NCBI GenBank assembly: GCA_028564675.1
Contig: JAOVVO010000090.1
Coordinates: 112,334 to 176,333 of the forward strand
Direction: 5' to 3'
From: Onchocerca lupi
Taxonomy: Eukaryota; Nematoda; Chromadorea; Rhabditida; Onchocercidae
DNA length: 64,000 nucleotides
Notes under the pieces: model-generated
Databases searched by the model: none
Told to the model about the DNA's origin: nothing
What the model saw: only the letters and a program-made list of their open reading frames with translations
Position numbers and translations under genes: made by a program
Part shown: piece after piece, positions 43,301-55,300 of the stretch
How the letters are laid out: each line of letters starts with the position of its first letter
Numbering within the stretch: the first letter of the stretch is position 1

Positions 43301-46300
43301 GAATTTCACTGTCTTGTAACTTCTGCAATTTAGTGACAAACGAAGGGTTGGTTGAAAATACTTCTTCAACGTTTTTAAACTTTTTTAACCCAATATCGAA
43401 CCAATTATAAGAATCACGATTGGCTCAGTGAACAGACTATTCTTGCGGCTTAGAACAAAGACGTATGCGAACTTAATAACATTATCCAGTTTAAAATTCA
43501 AAGGAAGTAGTTACATACAAGTCCGTCGACACTATTTGGAAACCGATGAAGCGGTTACTTATCCAAAAAAATTTTTGAATTCACTCGATCCGCCAAAGAT
43601 GCCACCATCCATACTGCAATTGAAAGCGCGTGCCAATTATTATGATGCGAAATATCAACCAGCCAAAACTTTGTAACGGCAGGCAGTTTGCAGTAAAAAA
43701 ATTAATGAACAATGTCGCAGAAGCAAAGTCTTGACAGAACTTTTCAAAAGTGAAAATGTCTTCATTCTTCGTATTGCTATGATTCCAACGGATTATGCCA
43801 TTCCAATTAAAGAGATTGCAATTCCCAATTCGAATGATATTCACTATCGCCGTTAGCAGAACTCAGGGCCAATCTTTAAAACAGTGCGGCTTAGATCTAG
43901 AAGCCGAAAGATGTCAAACAGCGCCTCGAAAATTATTGCAAACAAGGAGTGTTAAAGGTCAAATGACGCGACATAGCTTCAAAGGGACGATGTTTACCGC
44001 CAAAACGCTCCAATTCACAAATAAACAAAATGAAAATCAAACAATCAAAGGGCGACACGATGGAAGCAAATAAGGCGAAGGAGCTCCGAAAAAATCCAAA
44101 AAGACAGGATTTGAAGCTGGAGTTCATGTTAAAATTCGGCATTCTTACACTGATATAGCAATAGCAATAGTTTGGAATTTAAAGCGACACAGCAGCAGCA
44201 AAAATCCCACAATTCAACTGAGCAGTATTCATATGAGCGACGAAGGAAAGAATAACCCAGTGATCAATTTGACTGGATATTCTCTGACTGTTGTGAAAAG
44301 ATTTTTCGACACCTATTCCTGACTTAACTGCGTCATAATAGCAAGAAGAAATCTCCAATCCAATCAGATAATCCAAATTAAAATTCGGTCAAATTTTTTT
44401 CTCCAACATTTTCCACTTAAACAAACTAAGCCACAGCAACGCATGCATATAAAAATCTGATTGAATTGGAAATTGCTTATAAAAGCATATGCGTATTGGA
44501 ATGCAACTTGGGCCAAAATTTCAAAGCAATCGGTAAGAACTATCGGAGATTTAAAATTTTGAACGAAAATTTACATTTTTATTTACATGGACTAGCTGGA
44601 TCCAGCCAGTCTAACTAGTCTAATAATAAACATGAATTTTCAGCTAGTTTAATAATAAATACAAATATCTTCAAAATATACTAACATGATTGAGGTATGT
44701 CGAAAATGATTGGCTAAATTCACGACTCGAAGCCAAGAATCTTACAAGCCATGAAGCATCACTATCCATCAAAATGCTACCTGTACGTCTGAAAAAAAGT
44801 GCAATACAGTATAAATAAATAAATATATTTATTATATATATATATATAAGCGGAAAACATCAAAATGCATGTTTCGAAGGTAGATACAAAGCAAAAGACT
44901 GACTAACTGGATAAACTTCAAATGGTGAAAATCCATTACTCTCATCAGCTTCCTGCCTCGTAATAATTATAATATAGCATAACGCTGACTACCGAAATTA
45001 ACCAAAAAAAAAAAAAAAAAAAGAATGGAATACACTACTTAGGAAAGCTTGTGGGAAACAGAAAGAACAATCAGATTAAAAAACAAAAATATCATACTAT
45101 CTAGAAATAAATTCTATTTGCTCGCTATATTTCTAGATAATGTGGTATCGCTCCTTTTCTATTCTAATTCTTTCAGCTTCCCACAATCTTTCCTAAGCAG
45201 TACATTTTATTTTTTTTTCTTTTAACTTTGAAATTACAAATAAGTCAAATAAAGCATACATTAAGACTTGAATCATAATATTATTCTATTTCATTCAAAC
45301 AATTTATTAAAAAAACATACGCAATTTGTTCAGCACGTTTTCTCATATGCTTTTCATCAGCAGTTTTAATGAAAAATATTTTCATTGCTTGACATCGTTC
45401 CAAAACCTGAATTCATAGCAAATAGTATGAAAAAATCATTTAAAATTCATGATATCTTTTTAGAAATACTACGTCAGACTCACCTAATCAAGATCATTTT
45501 CTGCCCAATAATCAATCTTAGTGAAATGATAGTGTGTAATTACTATCCAAGATCGATGGATAAATCATTCCAAAAGAAACAAATGATTTTAGTAATCATG
45601 ACCCCAATACGTTAATAATCGTTAAGATAACCACAAAATATATTCAACAAATGTATTGATATATTTAAACATTAAAATGAAAACTAAAAAGAATATCGAA
45701 ACCAGACAAAAATTATTAAAATAGATGCGAATCCAAAACACGCACTCTGGCAGATTTCTTTTCAAATTTCCGCTTCTCTTTATCATTGATTTCAGAATTA
45801 TTCATAATCTGTTTCAACTTCTGCTTTGTTGATTCTGCTTCTTCATACACTTCCTTGTACCAAATACCCACATAAAACATTACTGCGTACTAAAAATTTC
45901 AAATTAAAACTTTTCACATAGTTAAGAAGCAGCAATACAGCAACAGAAAGAGCAAATGTTGAAACAATGAAAATGGAAATTTTCTCATAATAAACATCAT
46001 TAAGTAAGAACTGTTTGAGAGGCATTCAGATACTTGAAGACTATAACAAGGTAGAAATGGTTTTGCTCTTGCATACACAAAAAAAAAAAGAATAGATGAA
46101 AATCAAATACCTCGATGGAAACGTCCGCATCACCTTTTCTTTCAACAAGATAATCAATTAGGGCTCGTTGAACTTTTTTCATCTTATCTACCGATGACAT
46201 CTGTAAAGAGGATATCTAAAATGAAATGACTTTTATAGACATTTAAAATAGAATAAAATCGGCCACAATTTGCACATAACTGGAACTCAAAACTGAAATA

Positions 46301-49300
46301 TTAGAATCAAAAAAAAAAGTTTGAAAAATAAAATCACTCATAAATAAATTTTTAAATTTCCTTTCTCTATTCGGGCGTAAAATGAAGATTGTCATGGAAT
46401 CCATCTCATCACCCGACATAAGAAAGACAAAAGTTGGGAAATGTACATATTTCAAAAGGCAATTCAAAATAGATGTGTTTGTTGGTGACTGAAGCTAGAC
46501 GATCATAACTACTGTCAACTTAATAAGTCGAAGAATTAAACAAAACGATTAGAAAGCTAGCATGGTAAGCAGCCACTAGAAAACGTGTTGAATCAAGTAG
46601 ATCTAATAAGGTTAAACGTATGAACAGAAAAAGAAAAGCTAACATGACTGATATCAATAGTGTCTATATCACCGGTCTGTTCCTCCTCTTTAAGCTTTTC
46701 ATAAAGTAGTGTTTTAACAATTATATCCAGCCGAACATCATCCGAAACACTTTGGTGCATGTCTTTACGTAGCGAAGCAGTTACCGTACCCAGATAATCC
46801 AAGCTGAAAAAAAAAAGAGCAAAGAGTATAAATTCTGTAATATAAAACAGTCGCTTTGAAAATTTTATTCTTGCCAAGAAATTTTAAATATCGACTTATG
46901 AATACTGATTCCATGATCCCATTTGCAGTGGAATATTTAATTCTTATATATTTAAGATAATGTTAAAGATACCTGGCAATTCTCAACGACATATCAACAT
47001 TTTTCGAACGATAGAAAGTGACAAGAACATTGCCCAGTAATGTTAAAAGCATTTCAGCAGCAGGCCATTCAGGTTTGTATAAAGCAGTGAGCAAATCATG
47101 CACAAATTGATCGAACAGGCGTCGATAATCCTCTTCTGACTTGGCTGTACACCTGCAAATCAAAACCACAATGCTCAATACGAAAACTAAAAAAGTTAAA
47201 AAATCGGACACTTCAATTCAAAATTTTATGATTCCGTCATTCAAAAGTAAGAAATTAATGCAAAAAAAAAAAAAAAATAAATAAAATAAAATTAGAAGTC
47301 CTCTAACATTTCCATTTCTTAGCTTAAGTTTTTTTTTTTTTGTAAAATATCATAATTAAAAGTATTTGACAAACTTACTTTGCCAAGAACCCACTGAGAA
47401 ACAACGATGCCATTTTTTGACATTCAACTACAGAATCTTTAACTATGGTGTCATCAACTGTTGTTTCTTCACCAACATCAAAGGATTCTTCGGAGCGTCG
47501 TCTTCGTGGAACCTTCAATATCAAATCAGTTGTTAAGATATTATCCTCACTCCCTTGACTTGTTTGATTATCATGAAATCTATTTTTATAAGTATTTAAC
47601 TGTGTTTAGCATTCGATCCAACGCTCAAATAAAAAAAAATTTTGGTGCATTCCAACTTAAAATGACACCTCAAGTTACAACATCCTTTGATGAAGATCTG
47701 CTGAGCAAAGAATACTTTTACTGAGATGTTTTATTGAGATACTTTACTTCTGCGTTTAATCAAAACCTCAAGACGGTAACTGCATTATACCATTACGCTC
47801 ACTTATACTAAATAATAAAACAGAACATCCATGAAATTTTGGAATTTTCCCTTCTCTTTCCTCTCTCCCCGATGTCATGTCAGTCAAAGCATAACAAAAA
47901 TAATTTTTCATAATAAACGCAACAAAATAAAGTGATCAAAACAGTTCAATGTTTACCTTGACAACGCTTTGCACTAACTGCATAATAAGGACAGTCATGT
48001 TACTGATCCATTCATCAGAAGTCATACGATAACTATTTTTGGAAGTTTTTGTTGGAGGTAGACGATGAACAGAACTGAGCAAATCCTTGAAAGTTTAAAA
48101 ATTAATTTCAGAATCCTCCTCAGAATGAAAAATTGAAAAAAAAAAATGAGTTAATTATGATTGTCACTAACTTGAATAATGCTTTTCCGAAAATTCTCAT
48201 AACGCGAAAAGATGGCAGAAAGAAGTTTGATGGACTGCATTTGCAATTCACCAACATTATCCGCAAAAAATGGTCCTGATCCCAGAGTACATAGCTGCAA
48301 GACTGCTGTATCTGTTAAGGATTGAGTACGAACCTGAAATTTCCAATAAGAAAAAAATTAGTAAGCATTAGGTTTAATGAACAGAAAAAATTTCAGCAGC
48401 CTAACTTCAAAGCAGTTCTATGGTACAATCTAATCCTTTTAAGAGTTGATGCAGATAAATGAAAAAAGTGATTCTCATTTAAAATAAAAACAAAAAAAAA
48501 AAAAAAAAATTGAATCTATTTCGCAAACTTTGATTATCTAAACTGGAATTTAATAATTTATACTTGTCAACAATATTGATTTATTTGCTTAACTTAAATG
48601 TTCCTAACTTTTAAAATCAGATTTTCTATTTAAATCCTCTTGTTCTAAAAGTTTTCTATTTAAATTTTTTTGCTCTGAAAATTTAACAAGATTCCAACAA
48701 TTTGGAAAAGTAGGAAACCTAGAATTTTCACCTAGAATGAAGGAAATAACTAATATTTCATAAATTCTAATATCAAAATGCCTTACGAGTTCAGCAAAGC
48801 ATCCAATAAGTTCTGTAACACGAGTGTAAATATTTTTGATGATACGAGATCGAACATTACTCGCAGACTTCTTTCGTTTTCTATTTTCTGCAAACAAAAT
48901 AATAAAAATGAATCAAAGAATACTCACAATTTTAAAATTTAATTCTGTATTTCTAGTTTATGGTTACCATTCTTTCGTCCTTTATTGGAAGTACAATATG
49001 AGTTGTCGGATGTCGGATAAATAATGTTGTTAAGAAATTGTTTGCACAGTTGTATGGAACGATCAATTGGGTCTTCTATAAATACCTGAAAAAATCAAAA
49101 AAAAAAAGAACTTTGAAAATATATTGAAATCATTCATAAAATATTGTTCGAAAAAGTATAGAGTGGCTCAAATAAGAAAAAATATCCATAGGTTATAGAG
49201 GTAAAATTACATTACTAAAAATAAACTCACGGAAATTTTCATATATCAAAAATGGATTGATAAAAATGAGTTACCAATTGTCATAAAAAGTATATGTTAA

Positions 49301-52300
49301 CATTTTCCTTACTTGTTTGGGCATCTTCGTCGATGTCATTATAAGCATTGCTGTGCAAGACGCATCAGCTGCACGCATTATGCGATCACCGATTGCTTCA
49401 CGATATGCTTCACTCGAATCATCCTCATCTTCCTAAAAACAAAAAATTAAAAATAAAAATAATAGACGCGTATTTCATACAACAGTGTGTAGATTTTTTG
49501 AAACATAATCGGGAACTCATTGTTTGAATAATCTATTATTTCACCTACAAAACGTTTACGATTACTGATTACTGTCCTCTCAAATTTGACTAAAATTATT
49601 CGCAGAAAATCCCAAAAATATAAGAGCAGTATGAATCAAACATACATCTTCAATAGATATTTTTTACGTGAAAAATTTATAAAGATTGTTTGAAATAAAA
49701 ATTTGCCTCATTAAAAAGAGTTATTAGTGATTGTTCCCCTTCTGTGCCGATTATATCACGCATATTCTTTTCCAGAATTGTCAAAAGTTTTACTAGACGT
49801 TCTGGATTCACCTAAATCATATTTATATAAATCTCCTCCGCAAGAAAAAGAATAAGTGGATAATTATACCACTAAATAAAAAGTAAATTTAATTAAGTAT
49901 TACAATATTTTCCATTTATTAAGAAAATATTATTTCCCAAAATGGAATTTTTTCATATTGCTAAAAAGACATACTTTATTAATTTTTTTCCATAATTTTA
50001 ATTTTTGTGCTTCCTGCCGCAATACTTCGAGTTGATCTCTGTCCAAAAAATCTTGTGGTATTCCGCCATCATCATCTGCTAAAATTTGTGACAACAATAT
50101 TCCTTTTGTTTCTTTGTATTAAAATAGAGGTGACTAAATCAGTTCTAACATTAGTTACGCAAATATTGACAAACAAATGAGAAAATGGATGAGTGAACAG
50201 CATATGATGACACTGGGATTTATATTCGAAAATAAATATAATTAATAAAAAGATGAAACTTGCCTAGATTTTGAACTTGAATCCGATAATAAATAAACTA
50301 ATAATTCATATTTTTAGATTATGCTGGTGACCTAAAAAAATAGCATACTAACCATTTGTACTTGGAAGGAAATCTTGTTCATCGATAGTGTCAAAAATCT
50401 GATCAATAATATTGGTGAATTTCATATATGATTCTTTCTCTGCCATAACTGCAATATCTTATTCAAATAACTTTGTTTGAGAGATAATTAATTTATGTAG
50501 CTACCGATATTTAATAACGCTTGTCTAGCTAAAATACGTGATTTTATGTTACAATCATTTTGGTTTAAATTATGCTACCGCCAAAAAATTTTACACTCTT
50601 CATCATGATAACTTTTCCGCTTTATTTGTTTAGTTACATTTTTATTTATTTATGCCTTCCCATTATTTTCTTATTTCTCATTTTTATGCATAAAAATTAT
50701 GTAGCGAAATTGTTTAAGGACATTTAAGATAATGAGCAAGTAAACCTTCATTATTCCAGTATTCAGATTCCGATTCATTCTGCCGACGTTTGTGCTTCTC
50801 ACGTCGTTTATGTTGCCTTTCACGCCACTCTAATTCTCGTTGTTGAATCACTACAATTCGAAATATCATATGGAAATTGGAAAAATAAAGTTCAACCTTT
50901 TATAGAACTTAGCATTGTTTAATACAAATGAAATAGTCAGGTATCAAAAGGAAAAAAAAAAAAACTGGATAACAAAGAAAATGGATAATAATGGATTCGC
51001 GAATTAAATTCACAAACTTAATCTTTTCGCGAATTAAATTCACAAATTTAACCTTCTGTTGGTGTCGGCGGTCTCTCCGGTTGCTCAACAGTTTTTTCCC
51101 GAACTCTTTTACGGCCTTTCTTATGTCCTTCGAAAAATTTAGATTTGTCATCGTTTTCCACCGAACCTTCATTGGATGTTCCCGCATGATCCGGACAATG
51201 CTCAATTTTTGTGAATCCTTCTGAAAAATTGAAACGAGAGTCTGTTCAAATCATAGTAGATTAGAAAATACAGTCTAACAATCTAAAAAGATTACGTTCT
51301 TCTTTCTCATTAGTTTCTACCTTCTCCATTTGTGCGATAAGTTCCATTTGTGTCTGTAAAAAAAAAAATTTATTTTGAACTTTTTGCTGTTAAAAATGAA
51401 GACCAATCCGTTATTAAAACATTAAATTTACAAATTTTTTCACATTAAAGATAATCCTTCAATAAAATAATTGGTGAAATCATACAATTTTTGAGACTTT
51501 ACGAATAATTATTTAATATGTGAAATTTGAAGAAAATAAACTTAAAAATTTCGAATTAATCTTCAAAATATTTATTTCGATAGAAAAAATACTTTTTCGT
51601 TTTGTTCTTCCTCATACGTTCTTGTACGCTGTCTTCGGCGTCGACCTTCACTAGGATCAAAATAACCAGTCAAAGAGTCGAATAATGATTCAACCTGTAA
51701 CAGAGGCAACCAGTGAAGTAAGCGGTTATAATTCTGAGTGTTGTGCTTTAAAGGAATTTCGTGTTCAACTATCATTATTCACTATTTTATTTGAGCTCGA
51801 TGAAGCTCATAAAAATGAATCGAAATTTTCAGGTCCATACGGTTTTCCAATAGAAAAACAAAACAACAATACTACCACAGAACTGTTGAAGTGAATCCGA
51901 ATTATTTTTATATGATTTCAAGGTAAGGACTTCTTACAAATCTAATCCACAAACCATATCCTTTTTCCTGCGTATTTGCTGAGCTTTTGGTTGCTTTCCA
52001 AGAGAAACAATTTGTCGACGCAACTGAACTTGCTGCTCATCTTCCTGTAATATAATCGATTTCGGTGTATCTGAAAAAGATGACGTATGTGTTTCGGAAA
52101 CACTTGTTGCTTCTGCTTTTAATGATTCGACCTCGGTTGTCGCACTTGTTTCTGCAGTATCTTTCTTTGCAACCGTAATTTGTTCCTGAAGTTCTGCCGG
52201 TTTCTCCTTAAAAAATTGAATATTTCACGAAAGTGAAAGCAATTTTCGTAGTCATTAATGTGCAGAAAGCAAATCATTAAAAGTAATCTGAAAAACCCAA

Positions 52301-55300
52301 AATTTACAAAAAACGTAATCCAACAACAAAAAACAATGCGTTACCATTACATCCGATTCAGTTTCAATCGAAGCATCAGCTGCTACGTCTATTATTTCAG
52401 GAGCTACTACATTTTGAGAAATATCAACATCAAATACCTGTAATTATTTGAAATTTCAATAAATACTAAGAGATGGCTTTATGAATCAATACCGTTAAAC
52501 ATCCGAGAATATTGGACGATGGCTAAATCCTATGAGCATATTGCGCTCATTAACAGAATAATAAAAGGAATCATTTTAATTTAAATAATTAGATTCTAAA
52601 GATCTAAAATATTTATATTTTACATCATAATAACTATAAAACATGTCGTATTTTCAGACCTGGTGGTTGATTTCATATAGTTCACGAACAAAGCATGGAG
52701 CCATATGCACATCAAAATCATTCGTTTCACCATCTTCATGTTTTAACATCCTAACGTTTAACTGTACATTTATTTCAGTATAATAATAAATAATAAGCTG
52801 CAACCAAATGAATAAGTGTGCTCAGGTTATAAGAGAGATTAGGGATAAAATACTGTGGTTAGTTTTAATCAGACAAATATACCACCCATGACACATAGCA
52901 AGACCAAAAAGTGCACTCTGTCTAATTCAGATAATTGCAATATATTCATAGTGAATTAATGAATACTAACAAAAAAAATTTATTGAAAAAAACTAACACA
53001 TCGGAAATTTCAATTTGCGAAATAGCTTCAACGGCTTGTATTAAGACTTCTTTTTGTGTTGGTTCAATTCGCGGTGGGCCTATGGTTTCACACTTCAGAT
53101 TGTTCGTATATGGCAAATAAAGAGATGGAAACGGTAAGTGATTCACCACTGCAACAAATAAAATCCTTCCGTGAAAACTGATTCATTTAGGAAACTGTTC
53201 AATTCAGCCATAAGTGAAAAAAAAAAAGTTTAATTTCTTTTAAGCTTTTCGATTTCTTTATTTTAGCTAAAATGCTAAATTTCTTCAGCAAAAGTTATCA
53301 TTAATAACGGCAAAGAAATGGAAGGGACTAATCAGAGCATCAAATACCAAAAATTAATCGAAATAAATTCGTCAAGTCTAACAATAACAGAAATATAACT
53401 AGAGGATGAAGATTGTGGTGATAGATGAATGCCATAATATTCGTATCAGAATGCTATCTTTACCTTGTTTGTGTAACTATAAAACGCTTATCTAGAAATA
53501 GGGAGTAAACCATACATATGGAAAATGAATAAGAATGAGCCAGATGTATAGGGAAGGAAAAATTCTCAGCTTTTTCTTTCATACGCTGAATGATAAGATC
53601 CTACAATCAATACTGATTGTAAATCATACATTTCGTAAGTGTATGACAACCAGCCAGATGTATCGGAATAGGGAAACTGTCGGCTTTTCCTTTCATTACG
53701 TTGAAAGCTTCACGTGCTTCACGTTGTTTTCGACTTTGCTCCTCTCGTACTGCACGCACCTTTTCTATTTCTTTGCGTTGCTCTTCAAGTTTTCGAACTT
53801 CTTCCTGTAGGGAAATGTTAAGTGATGAGAGTTCTAAATTAATTAAGTTTTAGTTAATTAAATTGAATTTTACTATCCATCATTAACAAGCTTTCATTTG
53901 TTTGCAGAGAACGAGATGCATTGAAACGGCAGGAAATCAACATTTTATACTAGTCAAATTGAAAATTAAAATTAGGATGATAGGAAATTAAAACATATTC
54001 ACATTTTCACTTGATCCAAATCAATATAAGTAGTACCTGTCAGAAAGATAAAATGCATCGATATTAGAAATCGAGAAGTTTAACTTAAATCGAAGCGATG
54101 AGATTCCCCAAAATTATCGGAATTTTTTTTATAAAAGCAACTACTCTCAAAGAAACTTCTTTACCTGCCGTTTTTGTTCTTCCAAAATTCGTTTTTGTTC
54201 CAAACATAGTTTTTCATGTGCTTCTCGTTGTTGCTTAAGTTGTTGCTCTTTCTGATGGGCTATATGCCGTAGCTCTTCCTGTTTTAATCGCGCTGTTTCT
54301 TCTTGCTGCTGACGTGCTAGTGCCTCGGCTTTCTGACGCAATAACTGAAGAAATTTCATGAATTAACTTTTTAAAATTTATTATAGTTTCGAATACGCTT
54401 TTTATCTGTAGAAATTCTAAATGTCATTCAAAAATTGATAAATTAACTTCATCTTGCTGCTGCTTCAAACGAGCTGCCTCACGTTCCTGATGCATGAGGT
54501 CAAGTTGTCGTTGTTGTTGTTCTAATAGACGCTGTTGTTCCAACTGTCTTTGTTGCTAAAAAAAAATAAAAATTCTGAAATGAAAAAAAAATTAAATTTT
54601 TTAAAAAAACTTAAATTTTGAGAAGATAAAAATAAATATGAAAAAGTAATTGAATCCTGCTGTATTTACTAAAAAATGGTACACTTCTGCTTAGCTGTAG
54701 AATGAGGGACGCGATTAAATTCCACTATCATAAATCAATTCAACACTATTCATTACGTTTAATGAACAACATCAATACGAAACAGTATTATTAATAATAT
54801 TAGAAATATAAAAAATGAGAATTGAGAAAGAAATTTGAGTAAAAACAAAACAATTTAATATTAGCATCAACATAGTAAATATTGTTAGTATTTAAACAAC
54901 TGCTACTAATATTGAAAACAAGATTATTAAATATGGGCGAAATTGGTAGTAGTATAGAAATACAAACTTGCTGTTGTTGTGCTGCTTGTTGTAATGCACG
55001 CTGATACTGTTGCTGTTGTAGCACCACTTGCTGTTGCGCGAAAGTCTGTAAAAGGAAAAAAGATATTAAGTTAAAAATTTGATATTCTATCCTATTGAAA
55101 TATGCATCAATTACGGATCAAAAAGAAAACTAATTAGTTAGCCGTAGTAAAGATATTACTTTAATTAACAAATGACTAATTAAGTAATAATCTGATATTC
55201 TGAAGAGCTTAGTCAGAATCCTTTCCTTCTAATCAAACCAAATGATTTACGATAATTTTTCGTGAAATAAAAAATAATCAATCTGTTTGACAAGTAATGC

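Noticed and set aside
43282..43400. Minus-strand exon-like frame (FKNVEEVFSTNPSFVTKLQKL) with a GTCAGT donor inside the long SCC2 intron
   Set aside because: SCC2 reads directly from exon 44686 to 42805 as in NIPBL, and the plus strand of the same bases matches Helitron helicase motifs in order.
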